From Azolla pinnata (Eukaryota > Streptophyta > Polypodiopsida > Salviniales > Salviniaceae), in the NCBI GenBank assembly GCA_037176905.1, contig JBBBWG010032020.1, forward strand, positions 1-43,497: a stretch of DNA of 43,497 nt, read 5' to 3'. The first letter of the stretch is position 1, and each line of letters starts with the position of its first letter. Below, piece after piece: positions 1 to 10,585 of the stretch. The notes beneath the pieces were generated by a model. It ran no database searches. It saw nothing but the letters and a program-made list of their open reading frames with translations, and was not told the DNA's origin. The position numbers and the translations under genes are program-made.

Positions 1-50
1 GAAGAAGGGAATGTCAAAAGGAAGAAGAAAAACAGAAGCCTACCCCCTTC

Positions 51-81
<31 letters not shown>

Positions 82-1531
82 ATACACCAAAAAACAAAAC
101 CCTGAAATCCTGCTTTCGGTCCTTATCCATAGCAACCTTGTTTATAAATTCCTTGTTGAAAGCTCATGCTGTTGTCCTTCTTCGACTGGACAAAGATGAG
201 ATGATATCATCACTATGTGTGTATGTACATATATACTGAAGGAGTGAAGTTCAAGCTACAGAAGAGGCCATCCATTCCTTTCCCAGGGGTTATGTATGGT
301 TGTTGTTCCAAAATATATATATTGCACATTGTAAAATCTTTTTGCCACAGTCTTTGCTATCATGTATCCATTGTCTTCAACAATCTTTCTTTGCATGTAA
401 GATGGTTTTGTTGCTTATCTTACCAGAGGATAATGTCTGTTTCTTTTCGGCTACAGACTATTGTGTCATCTAGATGTAACGCCGGTGAATGAATTTGCTG
501 AAATCATGGCTTGTTTGCTCTTCACTTTGTGGTTCTGTATTCTCACTTTGACATGTAAAATTGCTCTAGCGTGGACTAAGGTATGCTTGGACAGATTCTT
601 TTTTATCGATTTTTTGGGTGTAAAAAGGGAAAAATAGAACAGCTGACTGAGGCAGAGACTGGAGGAGAATGTATATGATCTCCCTTCCTCTGTTAATTTC
701 TGTGGCATGATGGATTTGAGAAACTGGCATGCTCTTCATACGCTTTGTTCTTGGACCCGAGGTCTTCAGACAAGTGTTGAAGGCTGCTGCCATGAAGTTT
801 TCTGGAATGAGAATCAGCCACATTTGCTGTTAAATAAGCAAGAGAAAATGGGGGCAGCCTTTGGAAGTGGAACATGCTTGCTTGGGTTCATTACCCAAAA
901 TAGTGTTGTCTAATCCAAAGAGAGAAGCACTAGCTCCTTGTACAGATGGGTACAGTCAGAAACAGGGTTCTATGAGATTGTTGGTCGAATGATTTTGTCT
1001 GAAATTCAAGAAGTTGCCCATGATTTGGTGTGGATCAGGGATTCAAGTTTGTTCTCAGCCGCAATTATCTTCCTTTGTACTATGTTTCGGAGTTGTTGAC
1101 ATGCTGATTCTTCTTGTGATAGAAAGTCGGCGCCTATCACATGGCTCTCATGTCGTGATGGCTTTTCCGTTCCGTTCAGTCGATGCTTCCATGGAACCTT
1201 CTACACAAGAATCAATATTGAATTTGCAATTTCGTTCCTTTTCAACTCTCACATTATGATGCATTACAGTTCATGCTGGGAACAAAGTAATCCACACACA
1301 ACAACGCCAAGTCGACGATATCCAACTTGTTATCAGCATATGGCAAAGTTGCAAGCTGTGTGTGGTTGGGAAGCAGTTTCTTATGAAGGTGGTGATGATG
1401 GGCCTTTTCTTCGCAAATCAGAGCCAAAACAAGAAAAGACTGAATAGGATCTTTTAGAGACCAAAACAAGTTTGCAGAAATTCCTTCACAGCAGCTGTGA
1501 GAGACTTCAAGAAAGGGAAAATTGTCTTTTC
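1..1531. other. Left edge, no gene supported
   Basis: I see no convincing coding exon on either strand; the open frames are short and of mixed composition. Positions 44-88 hold a poly-C run followed by a CA microsatellite. The part nearest 1532 is probably downstream flank of the CASP-like gene. An exon or UTR of a gene lying further left cannot be excluded. Confidence 0.5.
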
Positions 1532-1537
1532 TTTATT
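1532..1537 (-). terminator. Candidate poly(A) signal of the CASP-like gene
   Basis: The minus strand reads AATAAA here, about 120 nt after the CASP-like stop codon at 1657-1659. This is a plausible 3' UTR length for a plant gene. The assignment rests on motif and distance only. Confidence 0.4.
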
Positions 1538-1656
1538 CACATAAATGTATGTATGTATTACAGAGGAGATGGGGCATGTTCAAGTGAGGCAAGCAGAAAG
1601 TCTTCTTTATCTATACAAATCTTGAGGATTTGGCACAGCTCCTTGTTTGAACTGAC

Positions 1657-4226
1657 TCATGTCTTGTTTGCAAAGAAACAGGATGATGAGATGATGGAGC
1701 TGGTGGCAACGAAGCCGAAACCGACGAACACAATGGCTACCGTGGCGATGATCTGACGGCAATAAATCGTGCTGCTGGAGTTGGCATTGCACTCTTCGAG
1801 CACCTGTAAGTCTCTGAGAAGAGCAGCTGTCGCACTTCCGGCGGTCGACAGCAGCACCATCAAAACCTTCAATTGAGCTCATCATCAGAAATGCATTTCT
1901 ATCATTCTATTTTTTACCACTTCCATATCCTCTCATCAAGCTCATCATCATCATCATCAGCTTGTTCTTCCGGTTTCCAACATAATCTAAAAGAATCTCT
2001 TGCCTGATCGCCGACGTAAGGGATGTAGCGCGAAGCAGCGGTCGGCAGCACCGATCTCCCCAACGTGAGCTGTGCGCCCACGATGACAAATTGGCAGAAC
2101 TCGTAGGCCATGCCGATGATCGTTGCGCTTAGAAGGTACCTATCCGATCGATCAACAGGAGAAAAAAAACAAAGGAAACAACAAGAAAAGAAAGAGAAGG
2201 ATTAGTTTGCTCTTTTTTGAATGATGACAAGCATGCATGCATGCATCATTCACAGGGTATGTGTGACAATGTTTATTTTATTGCTAGATTGAATGTCTGT
2301 CTGGACTTCTCTCTCTTGCTAGATTGATTGCATCAGGGAACAAGTAAGATTCTGATCTGATCCTACTGTTGAATAGTGTGCCTGTTGTGCATCCAAATTG
2401 GAGAGGCTACATACCACACACAAGCCTGCAAAAAACTAACACACATGGATCTGTGCAAGACAAAAGTATCCCAAAGAAACCATGGAAGCAAAAAGGAGAG
2501 AACCAGTCAAAAACAAAGCAGATAAGTAACAAACAACACATCGAATTTCTTCACTCCCTTTTTTTATCTTTTTCTGGTTTTGCTTTTCTTTTTTGGAGCA
2601 CAAGCAAGACTTTGATGGCTGTTCGATCTGTCGAGATGTAGCACGAACCGGCGGCGCCCAGCAGTGTCTCGATTTGTTGCGAAAGTGTTTCTTGCTCATT
2701 TTCAATCCTTGATTTTGAGCAGGAACCTCATCAATATGGTGTCAGTGCCATTTGGTTTCGAGGAACAAAGGGGAGGGGGCAACAAATCGGTCGGCCATTA
2801 CGAAGGAAGGAATTTGGGCAGGGAAAAAGCAGTTGCGATGGGACATTTCCGGTTATCGATTCTCTGTGCGAATCGCTCCACGCTTCCTCTAGAGATGAGG
2901 GGAAGAAGCGCGCGAGAAGCGTCCGAAGGAGGAAGCAATCGACGAGGCTCTGACAAATAAAGCGGCATGCAAGCATTCGAAATCGTTCCGTCATCGATCC
3001 AAGCGAGCGACATACATACAGACAGACAGGCAAACATACAGACAGACAGACAGAAGCAGAGCTGGAGGGCAGCGATTCGGAACGCGAGCACAATTTCGTC
3101 GAAGCGGTCAGGATAAAAAGACTCTCGGAGAGGAGAATCGCGAGCTTCGGCCCACGGCATCGACTGGGTCGGGCAAAACAACAACAACAACAAAAAAAAA
3201 CGACGAAAAAGAAACAGAGAAAGAAGATTCTGAAGAAGCATGAATCGGATTCGAGAAACGGGGGGGGGGGAACACATACAGAGTGGTGGTCGATCCCTTG
3301 TAGTTGTAGGTTAGGTTGGTGCTGCCGTCGGTGCGGGTGTTGGTGACGAGCACGACGGTGCAGGCGAGGAGGGTCAGGGTTCCGAGGGCGCGAAAGAAGA
3401 TGTCGAGGCCGAGAAGGCGGAGGAGTCGTTGTCGTTGCCGAGCGGCGGTTTCGGGGACCGTCGCCGACGACGACAACTGCGGCGACGAAAACAACGGGGA
3501 ATCGGCGGCGGCGGGCGGCGGCGGCGGTTGCGACGGGCGGTTGACTTCGGTGCGGCGAGGCCGAGGATCGTAAGCGGCAACGGCGGCGGGCGAGTTGCTC
3601 TGGTTGTCGGAGCTCCTCATCGCATTGGCGCCGCTGCCTCTGGCATGAGGGTAACTGTTGTTGGCATGGAAGACTGGAACGACAGGCTTGTCTGCTGCGG
3701 CGCGTGCTCTGGAATCTCTTTCGGCGGGGCCCCCCGATCCTCGCAGATGAATCGGCGGCCGTGCGAGCACGTCCGTGTCGAACGACGACGACGACGACGG
3801 CGACACCAACGGCGACGATCGCGGCCCGTGAGGGCCGGGGATCGGCACCGGCGGATCGAAGACCGTGGTCTGGAAGTCTTCGGGTCTCGCCGCCACTTGT
3901 CTTGTTTGTGCCTTATTGCCAGAGCCACTGTGCACTGGCACCGGCGGATCGAGGACCGTGGTCTGGAAGTCTTCGGCTCGCACTGCTACCGCTTGTCTTG
4001 TTTGTGCCTTGTTGCGAGAGCCGCTGGGCACTGGCACCGGCGGATCGAGGATCACGGTGTAGAAGTCTTCGGCTTGTGCTCCTGCTCGCTGTCCCGCGGG
4101 TCTTGTTGGTGGCTTATTGCCAGAGCCGGGCACCGGCACCGGCTCGGCATGGGTCGAATCGCTCCCGCTCGTATTTGTCGCTTCTACGTCGTACTCGTAT
4201 CTCGGCTCGGCGCCCTCCCTCTGCAT
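1657..4226 (-). CDS. CASP-like four-transmembrane protein, three exons
   Basis: Exons are 3280-4226, 2004-2139 and 1657-1866; phases agree (947, 136 and 210 nt) and give 430 aa. The first 260 or so residues are Pro/Ser-rich and predicted disordered, and include about three and a half tandem repeats of roughly 31 residues built around AEDFQTTVLDPPVPV. The C-terminal 160 residues look like a CASP/MARVEL-type module: TM1 near 276-297 (FFRALGTLTLLACTVVLV), a second segment near 316-340, the GDQ motif at 359-361 leading into the third segment, and the last helix near 402-425. A long low-complexity N-terminus fits subgroup 4 of the CASP-like family, but I did not fix the subgroup. CASPs assemble Casparian-strip membrane domains; CASP-likes are presumed plasma-membrane scaffolds. 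Intron 1 is ordinary GT-AG. Intron 2 (1867-2003) has a GC donor, CAG|GCAAGA, forced by the reading frame. The ATG at 4226 is the first in the open frame. Confidence 0.8.
3840..4135 (-). repeat. In-frame coding minisatellite, about 93-96 bp unit
   Basis: The plus-strand marker gaagtcttcg recurs at 3873, 3966 and 4062, spacing 93 and 96, both multiples of three. On the minus strand each unit encodes an EDFQTTVLDPPVPV-type block in the N-terminal tail of the CASP-like protein. A partial unit (EPVPVPGSGNK) precedes the full ones. Confidence 0.8.
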
Positions 4227-4746
4227 TCTCGCAGATACTCCGGTCTCTGGCGCCGATCTAATGTTTGTTTGCCTGCCTCTCTGTCTGCCTGCCTCTCTCG
4301 ATCGGGCCTAGATCTGCAAGGCTCCATCAGAGACGATTCTAAAGCGCGCTTTAACCCGCATTGACTTTTTCGATCTCTAACGCGGTTGACTTTTTTATCC
4401 GTCGCCCGCACTCCCGCTTCGTTTTGTCGCCCGAGAAGGTACGTCGCAAAGTCTGTCTTACACGCATGATTTTAGTCTACTCGGTAGTTGTGGAGGTCAT
4501 TTTAATGGGCAATTTGGACTTTCCAATAGTTAGTTAAGTTTGGTTATAGGCATCAGAATATTGGCATTGCAAATGGTCAATCGATCGCGCAGAATGGGGA
4601 CCCATACAGACAGACCAGACAGAGTCTGGCTGTGCCCCCCATGGGCGGCTCCATCGATCATGTGACATGGACATGGATACATACATGGGTACGATGCATA
4701 CATGAATGAGCCGATCCAACGACGGTCCAATCCCGGGTTCGAGAGG

Positions 4747-5060
4747 CTAGATGTGGATCACAGTGTTTCCGTCCAATCCCTGTTCGAGAGCCGCCTTCCC
4801 GGCCTCGAAGAACTTGTCCATTGCCGCCTTGACGAACTCGTGCCCCCGCGCCACGCTCTTCAGCTCGGCCGCGACGCTCGCGAGCGCGTGCGCCGGCTGC
4901 CGCATGAGCGCGGCCGACAGCTGCACCAGCTCCTGCTGGAACTCGGACATCGGCCTCTCACCGTCGGGCGCAGAGTGCCTGAGCGACCATGGCGGGCTCG
5001 GCAATTGCTCTGGAACAAAACGACCGGGAAAAAATCCGGAAATTAGGTCAAGATCGATTC

Positions 5061-5113
<53 letters not shown>

Positions 5114-8077
5114 CTCTGTTAAAAATGGAGAAGAAGGTTCCGTTACCTGGACAGTCGGTTCGGGGCGAGGTTCTCTGGTAGACCAAGCCGTCGAGCGAGC
5201 CGGCCCACGCTTCCCGGGCCGTCAGCGGCGGGGACGGGAGGTTGAAGAGCTTGCGCACGGTGGCGGGGATCGACGAGTGCTCGAACTGCGAGGTCGGAGT
5301 CGGCCCATCGGGCGCGTGGACAACTGGGGAGGAAAACCCCAGGGCAGCAGACACGCGCAAAAGTAAAACATTAAATGTTGTATAGATAGGTTTTCACTGA
5401 TCGTTTGTTAAGCTAATTATGGTAAAGAATTAAGAAAAAGAAAGGAAAGAATGGCGTGGTTGAACCACCCCACCCACCCAATCACCCTCTAGCCGGATAA
5501 ATCTAGACCATCAACAGTGCGCCATTTACGGCCGCGACAGAGAAGATCGTACCTAACAACCCTAGTAGTCACTAAGGTTCTCGCCGTAAGGTAACCTAGC
5601 CTCGTTTTATAGACTCAAACCCTCGGACGAGGGTTGTGTGTTGCAACAGGAGATCTCACATCTTCGCCAGATCGAAGCTTTCGATCCCCACCCTTTGTTC
5701 CTTGATGAGTTATATAGCCCCCTCACTAATAGTGATCATAGCTGGCTTTACAATGTGAACGCTACGATAAAGGTAGAGGCCAAGTGAATGGTTATGCTTG
5801 TAACACTCAACCCTAAAGCCTAAACAGTGATATCAATCAAAGCTGGCCCAATGATGTGAACACTACGATAAAGATAGAGGCCAGTGAATGGTTATGCTTG
5901 TAACACTCAACCCTAAAAGCCTAAACACCCTAAACCCTAAACAACAACGATATCAATCAAAGTTGGCCCTACGATGTGAACACTATGATAAAGATAGAGG
6001 CCAGTGAATGGTTATGCTTGTAACACTCAACCCTAAAAGCCTAAACACCCTAAACCCCAAACAGCATGGTTATGACGTGAACTCTATGATGTGAACTCTA
6101 GGGTTTTAGGGTTGATGTGAACTCTAGGGTTTTAGGGTTGATGTGAACTCTATGATGTGAACCCTAAAAGTTTACTTAGGCCACTGAATGGTTATGCTTG
6201 TAACACTGAACCGTAAAGCCTAAACACCCTAAACACCCTAAGTAAACCCCCTAAACACACTAAACATCTAAAGTGAACCCCCTAAACACTCTAAACAGCC
6301 GAAACACCCTAAGTAAACCCCTTAAACACCCTAAGTAAACCCCTTAAACACCCTAAGTAAACCCCCTAAACATACTAAACATCTATCTCAAGTAAACCCC
6401 CTAAACACTCTAAACAGCCGAAACACCCAAAGTAAACCCCCTAGACACCCAAAGTAAACCCCCTAGACAAACACGCGAAACACCGAAATGACACCCTAAG
6501 AAAACCCCCTAAACAAACACGCGAAACACCCTAAGTAAACCCCTTAAACACCCGAAACACCCGAAACAACACCCTAAGAAAACCCCCTAAACAAACACGC
6601 GAAACGCCCTAAGTAAACCCCTTAAACACCCGAAACACCCGAAACAACACCCTAAGAAAACCCCCTAAACAAACACGCGAAACGCCCTAAGTAAACCCCT
6701 TAAACACCCGAAACACCCGAAACAACACCCTAAGAAAACCCCCTGAACAAACACGCGAAACACCGTAAAGTAAAGCTCCTACGCCGCCGCCGCCGCCGCC
6801 GCCCGAAGCAGCCCGAAAATCCCCGATCCCCATACACACACACGCACACACATACCGGTGGCTTTGTTGATCCAGGGCGAGATGGCGAGGGCGGGCACGC
6901 GGACGCCGAGGCGCTGGAAGGTGAAGTTGAAGGGCGGGCGGCTGACGAGGCCGTCGGGGCTGGGGACGCCGGACGCGGGCGTGGGGACGTGGTCGAAGAA
7001 GCCGCCGTGCTCGTCGTAGGTGAGGAGGAGGAGCGTGCGGTTCCAGCGGGGCCCGGCGCGGAGCGCCTCGTAGACGCGCTTGACGAGGGCCTGGCCGCGG
7101 GCGACGTCGTGCGACGGGTGGTCGTCGTCGGCGGGCGCGCCGGCGCCGGGCAGGTCGAAGTAGCGCGGCTCCACGACCGCGTAGTTGGGCAGTTGCCCGG
7201 AGGCCGCGTCGCGGTCGAAGCGGAGGTCGAAGGGCTTGAACGACTCCGCGTACTTGAGCTGGCGGAGCGACCGGTAGAAGAGCACGGTGGGCGCGTCGCG
7301 GTAGTACACGGAGAAGCTCAGCCCCGCGTCGTGCAGGTCGTCGAAGACGGTCCGCTGCGGGAGGCCCGCGGCCAGCAGCGCCGGGTCGTTGGCCACCGCG
7401 CCGTGCGACGTGCCCGAGTGCACGAACAGCCGGTTGGGCTGCGTCGACGACGGCACCGACGCGAACCAGCGGTCGAGCGCCGCGAACTCCTGCGCCAGCG
7501 CCGCGTACACCGGCACGCTCTCGGGCCGGAAGCCCGCCATCACGACGCCCGGCCCGGCGCCGCCGCGCACCGCCGACGCCGCCTGCGCCGCGAACCCGTC
7601 CATCGTCGGTTTCGCACCTTCCGCCGGCCGCTCCCCCGCCCATCCCCGCCCGTACACCTGCTCCCCGATCGCCCCGTACGAATGCCCCGGGTCCGGGTCC
7701 ACGAACTCCGCCCCGTCCGTGAAACGCACCGCCGCCGATCCCGCTCCCGATCCATCGGCGGAGAACGACGCCGGATTGCTCTCCTCCCCCGTCACTCCCT
7801 CCAGCTCCGGGATCAGCTTCTTCATCCACCCCAGCATGTGGTCGAACGACCGGTTCTCCATCACCAGCACCACGATCGTCTTGATCGGCCCCTTGATGCT
7901 CCCGCCGCCGCCGCCGGGAGCCGCTTCCTCTTGCTGCTTCTTGCCGTGGATCCGCAGCGCGTGGCAGTAATGGTGGTGCTGGTGGAGCCAGGGAGGAGGG
8001 AGGAGGCAGGAGGGGGCGAGCAGCGAGAGGAGGAGGAAGGCGAGGGCGAAGCAGGAGGAGGAAGACGGTGGTGGCAT
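4747..8077 (-). CDS. Non-specific phospholipase C (NPC family)
   Basis: Exons are 6856-8077, 5147-5323 and 4747-5009; 1662 nt give 553 aa, close to the 510-550 aa usual for plant NPCs. The enzyme cleaves phosphatidylcholine and related phospholipids to diacylglycerol and a phosphorylated headgroup. Family motifs are present in order: [11 protein letters not shown] at 74-84 (phosphoesterase motif 1), [13 protein letters not shown] in the middle, [13 protein letters not shown] late in exon 1, then ISPWINKAT continuing across intron 1 into [23 protein letters not shown] and [10 protein letters not shown] hydrophobic stretch at residues 10-30 suggests a signal peptide or anchor, as in secretory-pathway members. 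The ATG at 8077 is chosen because the open frame further upstream is only microsatellite. The subgroup (NPC1/2/6-like by its leader) is not resolved. Intron 1 (5324-6855) is long and repeat-filled; intron 2 (5010-5146) carries a CT tract. Confidence 0.93.
5061..5110. repeat. CT microsatellite in NPC intron 2
   Basis: About 24 CT dinucleotides (GA on the coding strand) occupy more than a third of the 137-nt intron 5010-5146. The tract lies between the 5' splice site and the exon 3 acceptor. Confidence 0.9.
5725..6180. repeat. Telomere-like tandem repeat in NPC intron 1
   Basis: Three diverged copies of a roughly 100-120 bp unit contain a GATGTGAACACTA stretch, gataaagatagaggcca, gtgaatggttatgcttgtaa and then CCCTAAA-type motifs. 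The copies begin near 5740, 5845 and 5960. At 6085-6170 the motif flips to the other strand as gggttttagggtt separated by gatgtgaactct. CCCTAAA is the plant telomere unit; here it is short and interspersed, not a true array. Confidence 0.75.
6225..6775. repeat. Minisatellite of 78 bp in NPC intron 1
   Basis: The marker aaacaaacacgcgaaac occurs at 6511, 6589, 6667 and (one change) 6745, a constant 78-bp spacing. Each unit is built from shorter pieces such as ccctaagtaaacccctt and aaacacccgaaacaccc. The leftward part (6225-6480) is a more irregular array of the same AAACACCCTAAGTAAACCC words. It ends about 80 bp from the exon 1 donor. Confidence 0.88.
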
Positions 8078-8204
8078 GGTGGGCGATGGAGCGGAGCAGA
8101 CTGAGTGACTGACTTGTGAGTGGGAATTGAACGGCTGCTGGCTCTGTCTGTTGCTCCCCGATTTCTGAGGAATGGATGAATGGGGGGGGGGGGGGCATGT
8201 GCCA

Positions 8205-8640
8205 ACGTCTCGAACCCTGCCATGCCATGTATGTATGTGCGCCTGCGGAGAATCCATGCCATGCCATGCCATGCCATGCCATGCCATGTATGCATGTGCG
8301 CCTGTGGAGAAATGCATGCACGCCATGCCATGTATGCATGTGCGCGTGCCCTGTAATGTGCGCATGCCATGCCATGTATGCATGCATGCGTTCACATGCA
8401 TGCATGTATGTATGCGTGCGTGCGTGTGGGTGTGCATGCATGCATATGTATGTGCGTGTGCATGCATGAAGAAGGTATGTATGTATGTGTGCGTGCGTGT
8501 GTCCGTATGTATGCATGCGTATGCATGCGTGCGTGTGGATGCATGAAGAGGGTATGTATGTATGCATGCGTGCGTGCGTGCATGCATCAAATGAATGAAT
8601 GTATGTATGTATGTGTGCGTGCATGTATGTATGGGGCAGT
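8205..8640. repeat. Compound CCATG / ATGC / TGTATG microsatellite
   Basis: A (CCATG)n block around 8258-8290 is followed by long interspersed GCATGCATG and TGTATG runs up to 8635. It begins about 130 bp upstream of the NPC start codon, so it lies in the promoter or 5' leader. Long open frames across it are artefacts of the repeat. Confidence 0.9.
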
Positions 8641-10485
8641 GCGCATCGATGGAACCACTCTGCAGCCCAACTTGCTTCCTCAGATCAATATGGGGGGCCT
8701 GAGGCATCACCATCGCTGGCGTCAAGCATCGGGGTGCGAGATCTCTCGAATGTATGCATCGAATCGTCTGTTTGATGCATAGACCGCTGTGCAAACCGCT
8801 GTGGGATCAGGAGGCATTGCCATCTGTTTGAGCAGGATGATGATTGTTGCGTCCACTTCCACTGGCTCGGATGTTCCGCTCATCTGTCCCAAGTCAAAGT
8901 TTCGATCGGGACAATCATCAGAACCCCGCACTCATATCCAGATTTCGTGGACGATATCTGTCGCCTTCCTTTTCATCACCCCTCGTTCTCGAAAGCCATT
9001 TTAACCCGATTATAGCACATGTTTTATTTACATCACTAATCACAGCAAGCAGAACTTCTTCCCGATACAAAGCAATTATCTCCGCTCTTTCTTAATAAAT
9101 GAAACCCACAAATGTAAGCGAATCTTTAGAGGAAATCAACTGACCTAAAGCAGAAATTTTGTTTAAAACAATTGGTTATGTGCTTCAATTATTATTTAAC
9201 TCAACTTTCAAGCAGCCCCCGATCAAAAGAAATAAGATAGTATAATAGTTCAATTGAATTAAAAACAAAGAATATCTTGTTCTTTTTTTAAAGAAAAAAC
9301 CATGGCTTTGTCAGGCAGGGGGAAACCAAAGAAGAAAGCTCAAGAACAAATAAAATTCTTAAGAAGCAATGCTAGAAAACAATCGAATCAATCGAAAAAA
9401 CCATTAACGGAAACCAAAACAATGCTTGATCTATGAGGAGCTCCCACACGAATACGAATCGATGTGCGTGCAAGAAAAGCACTACAAAGTAGCATCACAA
9501 TCTTCATCAACCGGGGGCAGCCGTTAATACAGACGGACCCACGGCGAGTCGTGCCCGAATCGCTAATTTGCGCATGCAATTAGGGAATCTCATTGGAGAT
9601 GAGATCCTCCCGGCGTTGCTCCAATGCATAGCATTCAGCACGCGATGAAGCGAGCGACGCGTAACTGCATAGTAGAAGAACACTTTGCTTGTGCTGAAAG
9701 AAAGCTTCTTTCCAAAAGATCCCCCCCTTTGGCACCCAAAAGAAGAAGGGGAAAGAAGGAAGAAACACACACAAAGCTTTTTATGGTGCTTTGGTGCTAG
9801 ACCCACCACTTGTTCAACCCTTTTTAATGATGCCACCCACACCTTTGCGCTATGCGTCGCCAATGTAAATCATGCCCGAATCGTGCCCGAATCGTGCCCG
9901 AATCGTTTTGCCTCCATTGGCCATCAATCCATACCCTTGGCAACCCCACCACCTCATAGAACCTAACAAAAAAGCCGCGAGAATCGCATTTCATATCCTC
10001 TTACAGTTAGAACTGTGAAAGAATATGCTGCGTCGATTTGCATTCTTACAGTTTCGCTTTTTGAAGGAAGTGTCTCTTACATGTTTGAGGATTTCTTGTG
10101 AAATCGTACAGAAATCACCATGCAAGGTCGTATAAGTAGAGTAAGTCTTCAATTTTAAGAGATTCGGCATATATCCATATTTAGTGGGATCCCTATCACA
10201 GTAGGTCAGAATTGGTTCCCCATTAGGTATTTCAAATCATTAGATTCCCGCACTCAAAGACATTGGGGTATTCAATCTTAAATATCTCAAATAGTATTCG
10301 AGCTTATGAAAGTGGGCACTTCATCTCCAAAATCCATCTCATTTTAACAAATTTTAATTTTAACAAAGCTCATTAGCAGCCCCATCAAAATTAATCAGCA
10401 TTTGAAAGAAATCAAAATAGCCATCCGACGACAAATCAATGATTATATACATTGAAATTTGATACATGTCCTTTGAGGAAAGTCT
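8641..10485. other. Intergenic, NPC to K+ channel
   Basis: No gene is supported. Small features only: a 12-bp unit CCCGAATCGTGC tandemly repeated about 2.5 times at 9873-9903, and mixed-composition flank elsewhere. The part next to 10485 is expected to be 3' flank of the K+ channel gene on the minus strand. Confidence 0.6.
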
Positions 10486-10545
10486 TATTACTGTTATAAT
10501 CAGTATTATTACTGTTATAATCAGTATTATTACTGTTGGTATAGT
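10486..10545. repeat. Tandem 21-bp TATTATTACTGTTATAATCAG repeat
   Basis: About two and a half perfect copies of the 21-bp unit. They lie 40-100 nt past the K+ channel stop codon and so are probably in its 3' UTR. Confidence 0.8.
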
Positions 10546-10585
10546 TGTTATTATTATTACTGCTACTACAATGAGCTGAACAATG

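Noticed and set aside
6090-6770. CCCTAAA motifs considered as a chromosome end
   Set aside because: The motifs are short, imperfect, of both orientations and enclosed in an NPC intron with exons on both sides, so they are interstitial.
6687-8624. Very long minus-strand frames (645 and 671 aa) covering the NPC exon 1 area
   Set aside because: Their upstream parts translate microsatellite DNA (His/Thr/Met repeats) and one is a shifted shadow. Only the frame from 8077 matches the NPC family.
9302-9436. Plus-strand 44-aa frame starting MALSGRGKPKKKAQ, like a histone H2A N-terminus
   Set aside because: Only SGRGK resembles a histone. The rest lacks any histone fold, and the frame ends after 44 residues in AT-rich DNA. 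Chance is the better explanation.
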